NCBI GenBank assembly: GCA_902806595.1
Contig: CADCXC010000037.1
Location: 2,666,001-2,730,000, forward strand
Length of the DNA stretch: 64,000 nt
Source of the DNA: Pyrenopolyporus hunteri
Lineage: Eukaryota; Ascomycota; Sordariomycetes; Xylariales; Hypoxylaceae
Direction of reading: 5' to 3'
The notes under the pieces were generated by a model. That model saw only the letters and a list, made by a program, of their open reading frames with translations. It made no database searches and was not told where the DNA came from. Below are positions 1 to 10,200 of this stretch, in pieces. The first letter of the stretch is position 1; every line of letters starts with the position of its first letter. A program made the position numbers and the translations under genes.

Positions 1-745
1 ATTTTTTGTCTTGTTTGATATTCTATTATATTTTCTTCTCGAAATACGATAGATGCATATTCAGGCTTATTAGAGCTCAGGGACCGCGTCGGGTCTAGCG
101 GCAGTGAGGTACACTCTCTTTTGGGGTGGAAAGAGCAAGAGCGGGAGAAAGAACATTGAAACAACGATGATATTCACTGGGTTTGGAAGGTGATATTGGC
201 TTCTCCCTGCTACGACTTCCCCTGATTGGAAAGTAAAGTACGACGCTACTGTCTCGTACCTGACCATTAGAACTTTTGGAAGGGGCAAAGAAATGTACGA
301 ATTCTAACAAATGGAATTCATGTTCCTGCCGTTATCAACTCGACCCTTTAGAATTCTTCGTCTTCTCAATGAGCGTTGCCTTCACCCTTACCAACCCACC
401 CACTACTTACCTAGTATCGAGATCCGAACCGCTATCGAGATTGTATCTTGTTTCTGTTACTACCTACCCCAAATAGGTAGGTAGCTGACATTCAATTACT
501 TACGTGTCGAGGCCTACATACATCAAGTACCTGCCTACTTTCATACTTCATACGCACACGCACGTTGTATGTGGTCGGTATGCACGTATCTATCGTGACC
601 CGTCCTCTACGATAACCACCCCCCACGAGGCTTCAGTAGGTAGTATCCACGCCGTCATTAGAACTGTATCAAGGAAAGCCTCACTGCAGAATATCCAATA
701 TATTGACTGTTATAGACCTGATCATTCGGGCTCTGACACGTCATC
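1..745. other. Left-edge intergenic sequence, upstream of the SPO22-like gene
   Basis: No open frame here has recognisable protein similarity, and the small frames overlap one another on both strands. The segment presumably holds the promoter and 5' untranslated region of the gene starting at 746. It contains a 9-bp inverted repeat of CTACCTACC (460-468) and GGTAGGTAG (476-484) with a 7-base loop. Related TAGGTACCTA-like words recur in other gaps of the window. Nothing else is supported. Confidence 0.5.
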
Positions 746-3700
746 ATGGACGCGCCTGCTAATCCGCCTCAATCCACTCGAGACAAAAGCATCAAGTCTA
801 TCATTTGTATGCCCGTACTCTCCGACCCGTTCGAACATGACGTGCTGACCGCCCAAGCTTTCTGCATTGACTTCCAGAAGCGGCTACCGAACGAAAACGA
901 CGACCAGGCACTAAAGAATCTTACTGACGAGCTAGAGAATCAAATTAACGCCGTCAAATCCTGTCTCCTCAAGTCCCCCGGCTCACATCGCCATGCGCAG
1001 CTGGAAAGCGCCGGTACCGATCTCTGGAACCGGTGTGTTCGGATAAGTCGAGATGGCAACGATGTATCATCAGCGAGAAGGAAACTCCTGACCTTTGCCC
1101 GGGTATTCTCGTTTCTAATTCTGGCTTTGGCGCAATGGGACGATCGTAACACTCCCGGAGACCTCCTCCGCCTGGAAAAATTGGCAATCAAAACCGGCAG
1201 ATCTTGTATTGGTATATTGCATTCTTGTCCCACCATCTTTGCAGCCTCGCACCACTTACACCAGCATAGCGGATGGCGAACTCAAGTTTGCGCTCATGGT
1301 TCTGCAGAAAGCTGCGGAATATAACGGGCTACTGCAGAACTCGCAGGCGAACCTGCCGCCTGAGGAGTCCGACGCTTGCAGGAGGCTGGAGGCAGAGTAT
1401 TTCACTCTCCGTATAGTACTGGCAAGTCGCATGTTGCTAGCTGCCCCTCGCTCAGCTCGCTGACAACGCTAAAAGGCCTGGAAGGATGACCGCCTTGACG
1501 TAGCCGACCATCTATATGAGAAGGTCCAAGATTGCAAACGCGCTATTGATCCAGGATCGGCAGAGAAATTCGCCGACTCTTTTTTTGAGATCGGAAAAGA
1601 TCTGACGACGAAGAAGAACTTTCCATTGTCAGCGAAGTGGCTGGAGAGGGCTTACGAATTCATTAACTCTCAAGAGCTGGAGCAATTGTCGAGAGAAGCC
1701 ATTGAATTAAGACTAGCAGTGTCCCAGGCGCTTGTTTGCGCATATTTAAATTTAGGCACGGCAGACGACTTCCGGAAGGCTGAAGATCACGTCTGTTACG
1801 TCGAATCTGAGATCGGCGACAAGCTTGTCGTTCTTCTTCTTAAACTGGAACTCCTGATGGGTTCTCCAGCCGAAGTATTCGATAGCAGTGCGTACGCCGG
1901 CGTCCTCCGGAGAATGATCAGAATCCTTGATATCTCGGAATCTAGCTTTAGTCTCATGATACATCACATACGCAAGCTGAATGACAAATGCCCGAGCCTA
2001 GCTACTTCAGTTCTCGACGAATTCATAGCGTCGCGAGTGCTACCCACCCATCACGACGCGTGGGTTGAACGAGCCATTGTGCTTCGCACGCAAATGGCAA
2101 CGACGGATCGGAATACTTTGGAAACAATACATGAACTTTCAACCATATTCGATACCGTCGAGAATAGCTTAGACAATTCATTACCAGCTGCTACAGTCCT
2201 TGCTATACAAATAGTCAGTCAGCCAGCCACGCGACTTATTTCCGTCTCTATTCCGCCCGCGTGCTAATTATTGCTATCAGCTTATATGGAAAAGGATTGA
2301 TGCCTTATTCAACCAAGGAGAGCTAGATATTTCAGAGAAATGGTGCCACGTAGCCATGCATCCAGCTCTTCGCCATTCCGGCCCCGCAAACGCAGCAAAG
2401 ATTACCAGGTAGAGTCCTATCTACCTAACTTCGGTGTAATATTCCATTTCAGCTGACGAAAGCAAGAAAATTGATTTGCTGCGCTCTTCAGAGGAACAAA
2501 TTAGATAACGCCGCGGAGATTTTCCAATCTATGAGTGAATCGGCCAAGCGGGAGCCAATGACTCTATACCTCGCATACAAATTAGCTCTGAGAGGCGGGG
2601 ATCGAGAAATGGCCTCCAGCTGCTTAAAACAGATCAGCGAAGCGTCGTCGAACGATCTCCAGTATATTTACGCCTGTTGCATAGATGCGCAGGAAGCGGA
2701 AGATAAGACGTGCGCTGTCGAGGCTTTGAAATGCTTAATACAGAAATCCGAATATAGCTCTCCCGACGTCGTTCATCTCCCTGCCTTACTCCGAGTTGTT
2801 ATACGCCTCGAGACGTCGCTTATGAATAACGAAGGTCAGAATGATTCCAACCGCCACTCGTTAATAGACGATATTTGCCGAGTCTTCGAAGGTGGTGAGC
2901 TTCGTACCCACCCACGTTTACGCGTGAGAGTATCGGATTTTACTAAGTTGTACAGTCGTAACGGCAATACAGAGAGACCCCAGAGACACTGAGGGCAATA
3001 AGCTCTTCACAGTAAACGAGTTAGATTGGTTTTGCAAAAACGCCTACAATATAGGCGTCAAGAATATGAACGTTTGGCCCCTGAGGCAGAGCATCCGCAT
3101 TCTCCAGTGCTGCCTTTCAATAATCAAACAATACCCTCAAGACATCCCTGGTCAATCGGTCGAGGATCTTTCGCTACGTGCGATGTTCTGCGATTTCCTA
3201 ATGGGGACGGCACATATCGCGCTAGCCAGGTCTGAAGATAACGTCGAGACTCAACTCCAAGATTATCTCACGATGCGCAATCACGTTAAAGCGTTCGATA
3301 CGAAACTTGAGACGCGGTTGGACAGCCTAGACGAAGTGTCTAGGAACGACCTACGCATGAAACTTTCAACCCTTCTTGTTTTCGATTTCGAAGGGGCTAT
3401 CTGCCTCAAGTCATAGGATGACTTGTCAGAGATCTTGTTGAAAGCTCAAACCTGCCATAATCTATCGACATTTCAAGCGATGGCGGACTGCATCCTCCGG
3501 ACCCGGTCCGTCCCTGGGCAAGGTATGAATCGAATAGCAACGAAAGTACAGCAACTTCTGACAGAGATTAAAGTGTTATATTCTACGCTGCGTAAGATTA
3601 TCAACCATATATTTTCGCTTGAACGATTCGATAACGAAAAGCTTGCGAAATATCTACGATGTCTACTTAAAGCTACCCTTGTCTTAGAACCGGACTTCCC

Positions 3701-4019
3701 CCTAAAGATCATGGAGGACATCTGTAGGCTTGTAAGGCAATGTGCTGGGGTGAGTTGCCCCGAAAAGGAGTTAAGAGGAGAAGATAGAGCGATATTACTA
3801 AATATGACATAGAGCGAAAAGCCCATTCCGTCTCTCGAGACTGAATGGTTTATCACGACGGCATTCAACCATGGTGTAGACCTCTACGGGATTAACGAGG
3901 ATGAACTCAGCAAGCAGTGGATATCGCATGCACTCACGTTAGCTCACTACCACGCGGATGGTGGCGATCTAGAGAAAGAACTCCAAAAGAGACAGATCAG
4001 TCTGAAGTGGGATTCTTGA
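746..4019 (+). CDS. SPO22: Spo22/Zip4-like meiosis-specific TPR protein, interrupted by an in-frame TAG
   Basis: Homologue of Spo22/Zip4, the TPR scaffold of the ZMM group that promotes synapsis and class I crossovers on meiotic chromosomes. The model has seven exons: 746-1211, 1270-1421, 1476-2213, 2281-2408, 2467-2894, 2956-3749, 3813-4019, equal to 970 codons plus stop. Joins restore family-like text such as ADGELKFALMVLQKAAEYN, LAWKDDRLDVADHLYEKV and DWFCKNAYNIGVKNMNVWPL. The second intron (1422-1475) begins GCAAGT, a GC-AG intron. The TAG at 3810-3812 is only the end of a frame-neutral 63-bp intron. The TAG at 3414-3416 (codon 791) is different: it sits inside conserved coding sequence (FDFEGAICLKS, then DDLSEIL), where I would expect Trp, and no plausible intron removes it. 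The gene is therefore truncated, a pseudogene, or carries a base-call error. The family call is from remembered motifs; exon ends are by eye. Confidence 0.82.
3414..3416 (+). other. Premature TAG stop inside the SPO22-like gene
   Basis: The codon lies in frame between two long conserved segments of the same exon (frame 3066-3812). The residues after it, DDLSEILLKAQ, continue the family pattern, so translation would end about 180 residues early. A TGG to TAG change fits: the middle G to A is, on the other strand, CpA to TpA, the preferred RIP context. The closest splice alternative (GT at 3410, AG at 3429) would be a 20-bp intron, too short. Confidence 0.7.
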
Positions 4020-4475
4020 TGTCCACTACACGTAGCTTGCTGGCTGAAGCCTTGATAAATTGTGGCTCGGTCATCACAAGAGCTGGAGATGCTGAACACG
4101 CAAATGAGCGTCCACCAGGCGGGAAAGATAGACATCAAATACAACTCAGCATCGCTGGTTGATAGAGTCTAGTAGCACCTATGAAACTCTAGCATATAGC
4201 TTAGCCAGGTAGTCTAAAACCCTACCGGGAACCGTACCAAACCATGATCCACGCTACGGTCGGTAGAATACTATGCGCTGCTTCCTACATTTGACCTAAG
4301 AATCTCACCTTTACTGTCACACTTGAATTTATATCATGCCATTTCCTATATACTTATTTATTTATAAATCTTACAATATGGTACCTTCGGTAGTATTGCC
4401 ATATACCGGTATCTAATATTGAATGAAATGTTGGATGTATTGTTTACAAGCTGGTGGCAGGACGTTTCTTAAGTC
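4020..4475. other. Intergenic, SPO22-like gene to DUF3140 gene
   Basis: About 450 bp between two genes on the same strand. It becomes AT-rich around 4320-4440. It should hold the 3' end of the upstream transcript and the promoter of the next gene. No coding potential or repeat was seen. Confidence 0.5.
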
Positions 4476-5265
4476 ATGACGTCTTTGATGCGGTCTTCCC
4501 TACGCCATGGTCTTCGAGCATTCCATACCACCGCCGACAACCAAATCATTCTTCGCATCCACCGTTCGCCGCCATTGGTAACAATATCAGCATCGGCATC
4601 CCCAAGAAACGGATTCAGTACGAGCAAGATGGTGAAGGATAAGCAGACCGTCATTGAGTAAGCCCTCCTAGAGCCGTAACTTAAAGCGGAGGAACGAGAG
4701 GAGGGGCCAGGAGTGTCGTTCTGGTTTAAGCTGTTGGGTATGCCCTATCTGATGGTTCGTGGTATTCATAGGGAGTTCAACGACCTCGTAAACATGTCGG
4801 CCTCGGACCTCGAGACCTGGCTTAAAGAGGGTACGTCGGAGTCGGCGGGCTGGAGTAAGAGTGATGGCTCGGGGGAGACTATTGGGCATGAAAGGTTAGC
4901 CTTATTCTTACCTCCTATTTCGTACTCTTCGAAAAATTCACCCTCCTTTCACCTTCCCCTCCTCTTCACGATTCCGTCGCTCATATATACATACTCACAC
5001 ACAGACATGTATGCACCTCTCTACATGGGAATTAGTCGCTAATAGACGAATACTAATACTTAGCGGCCGTAAAATCATTGAAATCCTAAAGAAGAACCCA
5101 GACAAGGATCCGGAGCGCTACGAGCCGGACGATATAGACCATATGCGCCGCGTCGTCGCGTACTGCAAGCGCCACCTCGCGCAGGAGGAAAAGGCGAAGC
5201 GGGACCCGAGTAGCAAGAGTGCGCGGAGTTTGAAGAATTGGGGACATGATCCTGCGAAGGAGTAG
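4476..5265 (+). CDS. DUF3140-family small protein, possible mitochondrial presequence
   Basis: Three exons: 4476-4657, 4772-4894, 5064-5265, with introns of 114 and 169 bp; the second ends TACTAATACTTAG. The spliced core reads EEFNDLVNMSASDLETWLKE, then GHESGRKIIEILKK, HMRRVVAYCKRHLAQ and NWGHDP. This is the pattern of DUF3140, a family of unknown function common in bacteria and present in fungi. The start is uncertain. ATG 4629 (MVKDKQTVIE) gives a 117-residue protein like the bare family. The upstream in-frame ATG 4476 gives 168 residues and adds a basic, hydroxylated N terminus with RHGLRAFHTT, which resembles fungal mitochondrial targeting sequences. No catalytic role is known. It converges with the NmrA-like gene downstream. 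Confidence 0.78.
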
Positions 5266-5493
5266 GAGGTATTGTTGGCCCTGTTCAGTAGATGGAGGGT
5301 TGGGGAGGTCTTCGATTGATATAGGGATAGTCTTGAGATATTCCCACGCTTCCAATCTACCATTTAGACAGCTTCTCCCTATTATGAAGATAACTTATTC
5401 ATCCATATCCTCCAGCGCAAGATATCATTAAACTTCGAATACATCAGCCACTTACTATTCATTAACGAACCACAACCCCAAACGGCCCTTGAC

Positions 5494-6609
5494 TCAACCC
5501 CCCTTAACCATCCTCTCAACAACCTCCTCCACGCTCGTCGGCTTCACCCCCAAGCTCTCCAACACCCTCTCCAGCGTCGGATCGTCCACCGCGCACTCTC
5601 CCCGCTCCAAAGCCTCGTACGTGCTCACCCACCACCTTACCGCCGGCTTCTCCTTGCCGCGTTCCTCGACGTAATACCTCTCGTGCTCCTTCCTCCCTAC
5701 GACCTTCACCCGGACCTCCCTGCCCCTGGCCCGCCCCACCAGGCCCGCGATCTCCAGCATGCTCTTCGCCCCGGCCGCCCTCGTCGCGAGGTAGAACGGC
5801 CTGCCGTCCTCGACGCCGTACCCCCTCCCCGCGTCCGCCGCCGCGAGCAGCGCCGCGTTGGCCGCGCCCAGGTCCGCGATCGCCGTCCAGCTCACCTTCC
5901 CGTCCGCCGCCAGCGCCACCTCGTCCCTCTCCCCCGCGCTGTTCCGCGCGTCGAAGTACCCCAGGTACAGCGGCCACGACTCCGCGTACAGGCCCTCGCG
6001 CACGATCGTCGCCCGCCCCAGCTCCCCCGCCGCCAGGAGCCCGGCCAGGTACGCCTCGGTGCGCAGGTGCGCGCGCATGACGCCCGCGGCGCTCGCGCTC
6101 ATCGGCCCCCCCGCGCCCGCGTCCCACCCGAAGGCCAGGCTGGAGTAGTATATGTGCGGCACGCCGGCGCGCAGGGCGGCGGCTATGGCGACGCGGTGGT
6201 GCCGCTCGCGGCCGTGGCCGTCGGCCGGGGTGCGCCAGGCCTCGCCGTTTTCGTCCGTCGTCACCTCGCCCTCCTCTGCCTCTGCCTTTGCCCCGGCGTC
6301 GCTGGCATCGACCGGCCGGTCGAAGTCCAGCGCGATGTGCGGCGTCGAGACGAGGAAGAAGCGGTCGACGCCCTGCAGGGCCAGCTCGAACGACGCCGGG
6401 TCCTCGAAGCTGGCGTGCCGGACCTGCAGGCCGGGAGCTTTGGCGGCGAGCGCGGCCCAGGTGGGCGAGCCGGGCTGGGAGGACGTCAGGGCGACGATGG
6501 AGGATGCGGGGACGAGGTTGTGCGCTAGCAGGGCGGAGAGCGTGGCGCCGCCGAGTTTGCCGGAGGCGCCGGTTATGGCTATTGTTGGTGGTTTTGGCGA
6601 TGACGACAT
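5494..6609 (-). CDS. NmrA-like / quinone oxidoreductase-2-like NAD(P)-binding protein
   Basis: Single exon, 371 residues. The N terminus has the Rossmann nucleotide-binding motif of atypical short-chain dehydrogenases (IAITGASGKLGG, about residues 10-21). Further along are RFFLVSTP and an HHRVAIAAALRAGVPHIYYSS segment, as in NmrA-like and QOR2 proteins. Members either sense NAD(P) as regulators or reduce quinones; the sequence does not say which. The classical short-chain YxxxK catalytic pair is not obvious. The coding sequence is very GC-rich, so the other frames are also open and give long spurious frames on both strands (for example 5683-6528 +). It converges with the DUF3140 gene. Its start is followed upstream by an A-rich promoter tract at 6705-6732. 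Confidence 0.85.
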   Translation of the reverse strand: MSSSPKPPTIAITGASGKLGGATLSALLAHNLVPASSIVALTSSQPGSPTWAALAAKAPGLQVRHASFEDPASFELALQGVDRFFLVSTPHIALDFDRPVDASDAGAKAEAEEGEVTTDENGEAWRTPADGHGRERHHRVAIAAALRAGVPHIYYSSLAFGWDAGAGGPMSASAAGVMRAHLRTEAYLAGLLAAGELGRATIVREGLYAESWPLYLGYFDARNSAGERDEVALAADGKVSWTAIADLGAANAALLAAADAGRGYGVEDGRPFYLATRAAGAKSMLEIAGLVGRARGREVRVKVVGRKEHERYYVEERGKEKPAVRWWVSTYEALERGECAVDDPTLERVLESLGVKPTSVEEVVERMVKGG

Positions 6610-7281
6610 TTCTATGTACCTATGGTATTGGGTATTGGGTATTGCTTGGAGAGGATGTAGGGAAATGCCAGGAGAAATCGCGAGTGAGGTTCTTTTTTCT
6701 TTATTTAAAAAAATAAAAATAAAAATAAAAAGGAGTGGGCAGATTTCAACGTGATGTTTTGCGATTCACGTATAGGAATTATGAATATCTTCTATTCTTA
6801 ATCTGTCTGGAAGTCGGGGCCTATTAACATTTATAGTAGAAGTACGTATATAGTAAACGTAACGACGTCGAAACGTCATGGAAGCCGATCGAGACCCGGT
6901 CGCCTTAGAAATCGGCAGATCGACTTCGGGCTAGACGATCTGTGGGTCGTTTTTATACGACTATAAATTACGACTTTCTGGATTTTGTTATAGTCCAATC
7001 TAATGAATTTCTTCCCCTCGTCCTGAACACGCCTAAGCCGTTAAATCATGAAGCTCCGGATAATGCGAAATGTTTGAAAGGGGTGGTCGCCGTTCTATAT
7101 TTCAAGACTTAAGCCTAGTCCATTTATTTTCTCTAGCAATCGTTGATAGAACACCAATATTCAATCTGGCAGATCAACTTATAGTAGTCCAAGCCAGCAA
7201 CACTATATTCATCATGTCGTGCGTCGTTAGGCTGTCGTTTACCCGCAATTCCGGATGTCTCATAGGCCACTAAACGGGCAT
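6610..7281. other. Intergenic between NmrA-like gene and XDH 3' end
   Basis: The first part is the presumed promoter of the minus-strand NmrA-like gene, with a TATT/TTGGG-rich segment near 6625-6650 and an AAAAATAAAAATA run at 6705-6732. The rest is the region downstream of xanthine dehydrogenase. No gene is supported. Confidence 0.45.
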
Positions 7282-10200
7282 CTAAATAGCAATGAAGAAG
7301 CTCTTCTCGCCTTCCTTGGGCAACACCCTAGCCCGCTCCATTATGGGATCGACGCACGAGAGCCTGATCCTCTCTGGCGTAGCCGGGCTTTCAAGCCTCA
7401 GCAGTCCGTCGTCCTCGCCCCCCTGAGCGAAAAGCTTAGCTTTGACTCCGTAATCCGCACGCGCTGACTTGAGCGCGTCACGGATGGCAAAGAATATTGA
7501 GCTGCCCATGAACAAAGGAGGTTCGCCAACACCTCTGCTGCGCTGGATAGTTCTCAGGTTTTCCCACGTCACACCCTTAAGCAGGCTGACGTTGAATACC
7601 TGGGGAATGTCGCGGAACCCTGGAATCTTGTATGCTCCGGGCCCCTTCGTGAAGAGGTTGCCAGCCATCGGGCCGTTGCGCAGCCATAGACTTTCCTCCA
7701 TGGTGTATAGGCCCATGCCTTGGATAAATGCGCCCTCAATTTGCCCGTAGTCGATCGCCGGATTGATCGATCGTCCCACGTCCATCTTGATATCGGCGCG
7801 TAAGCACGTCCACGTACCCGTTAGGCAGTCAACTTCAACTTCGGCGGCCGCGACACCCTGGGTGAAATAGAAGAACATCCGGCCGACGTTCTCGCCCCAG
7901 GTATAGCCGATTTCCGGCGTCTTGTAGAATCCGTTAGCGCTTAAATTCACGCGGTCGAAGTAGGCTGCGTGGGCCAGCTCCTTCATCGTAGCTTTCGGCC
8001 CGAGCTTCTCCCTGTACGGCGCGAGTCGAGCATTTATTTGCTCGCACGCGTTCCAGATCGCGTAGCCGTTGAGGTCCGACGACGCCGAGGCGGCAGTGGC
8101 AGACGTGTTAGCCACCGTGGTAGTAGACGTCTCCGAGATATGTACGTCCTCTACAGGCACTTGAAGGGCCTGTGCGGCGATTGTGATCATCTTTGTATGC
8201 AACCCCTGGCCCATCTCCGTGCCGCCGTGCGCGACTAGGACCGATCCGTCGTGATAGATGTGCACCAACGCTCCGGCTTGGTTGAACCATAGAGCGGTAA
8301 AGGCGATGCCGAATTTCGTAGGGATCAGAGCCAGCCCCCGTTTCCGCCACTTGTGCTCGGCGTTGAACTTGTCAACGGCCTTGCGGCGAGCGGCGTAGCC
8401 TGACTCCTCCTGAACTTGCTTATACATCATAGGTACATGCCAGTCCGTGATGGGCTGGTTGAAATGGGTCTCCTCGTTCGGCTTGTAGAAGTTGATCTCA
8501 CGGAACGTCTCGACCGGGATACCAAGGCGGTCGGCGACTTCGGACACGTAGGACTCGGCGAAGAACATACCCTGAGGCCCGCCAAAGCCACGGAACGCCG
8601 TGTTCGACATGGTATTCGTCTTACACAGCCGCCCGCGAACGTGGAAGTTGGGTATCTTATAGCAGCCGTCGACGTGAGTCATGGAGCGTTCGCACACAGC
8701 AGCGCTCAAGTCGAAGGACCAGCCGGCGTTGTTGAAGATATCTATATCGAGGGCTTGGAGTTTTCCATCCTTATTCACGCCCACTTTCCACTTGGCGAGG
8801 AAGGGATGCCGTTGGCCAGATAAGGCCATGTCTTCGTCTCGATTAAGCATGCATCTGACCGGTCGCTTGGTCTTCTGCGCAGCCAAGGCACACATCGTGC
8901 TGAGCTGAACACATCTAGTTTCTTTACCACCAAAGCCACCGCCTAGGCGTTTGACACGAGCGACGACTTTATTTGATTGTACACCCAATATCTTGGCTGC
9001 GTACGCTTGGCTAGACGGGTACAGAGTTAGTATTTGTATCATCCATACCATATTGGTGTAAACTATACCTTTCAGTGGGATTTTGACTGCTAGTCCAAAT
9101 CTCCATCTCGCCGTCCTCGGGTTTTGGTATAACCACGCACGCATTCGTTTCTAGGTAGAAGTGCTCTTGGCCTCCCATTCGCGAAACGCCCGTGAAGGTG
9201 TAGTCGCAATGTTTAAAGGCTTCCTCCGGGTCGCCCTTCTTTATATACCGAGAAAAATTGTGGAAGCTTTCTTTCTCGATAGCTTCTTCCATTGTGAAGA
9301 TCGCGGGAAGATCTTCGTACTCGATCTTCACAGCTCTGGCCCCCTCTGCCGCCCTTGCTTGAGATGTGGCTAGAACGACTGCGATCGGCTGACCAGCAGT
9401 GAAAACTTCGTCTTCCGCGAAGAAAAAGTCATCGAAATTCGGCGCACCCCATCGATTATGTGCCGGATCATGCAAGTCATTCTTGTCGACAACATCCACT
9501 ACGCCCGGAATATCCAACGTCGCGGAATAGTCGATCGATTTGATCTTTGCGTGAGCCCTCGTAGACAATACTAAGCACGCGTGTAGTTCGTTCTTAAGCG
9601 GCGGGATGTCATCGGTGTACTGCGCCTCTCCCGTGGTCTGCTTTAAAGCCGCTACGTGGTTAGCAGCTTTCCCCAGCGGTCCGTTGACGTATTCCGAAGT
9701 TGCCTCTTGATCCTTCCAGCCAGACGATAAGGCCCTTTCGAGCTCCTCTACGGCCTGACTGTCACCATGCTCGCTTTCCGTGCTAATACCCGATAGCACG
9801 TCGTGGTAGAATCGGTAGAAGAAACCGAGCGCCAGCGACTTCCGATACGAGGCCATGCCTCCCGGAACGCTGAAGACGAGATCGAAGTCGGACTCGAGCG
9901 CATTCATTGCGCCCTCGAGGGTATCGGGGTGCACGAACAGCTTGCCTTTGAGGTACTCGTTGGCTTTCTTCGCTGCGACTGTAGATGGCGCCATGCCGCC
10001 GTAAACGAGGTTACAATGTTCTACGACGCCTTTCTCATCAAGCGTGATTCGTAACGCGCCAGTCACGATGGCGATGTCGTCATCCTTGCGCTTTGCTTGC
10101 TTATATGCTCTGAAGTAGTCGCCCTTCTCGCGCGTAATAGGAATGCGGATGGAGGCTAGGATTGCGTCTTGCTCTAGAGCCGTCCTGCGGTAACCCTTGA

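Noticed and set aside
3750..3812. Second apparent stop (TAG 3810-3812) in the Spo22-like gene
   Set aside because: It is the acceptor end of a good 63-bp GT..AG intron whose removal joins VRQCAG to SEKPIPSLETEWF in frame.
3473..3868. Minus-strand 131-residue frame
   Set aside because: Lies antisense to conserved Spo22-like coding sequence and matches nothing I recognise.
5683..6528. Long + strand frame of 281 residues
   Set aside because: Arg/Pro-rich antisense shadow of the GC-rich NmrA-like gene; no family features.
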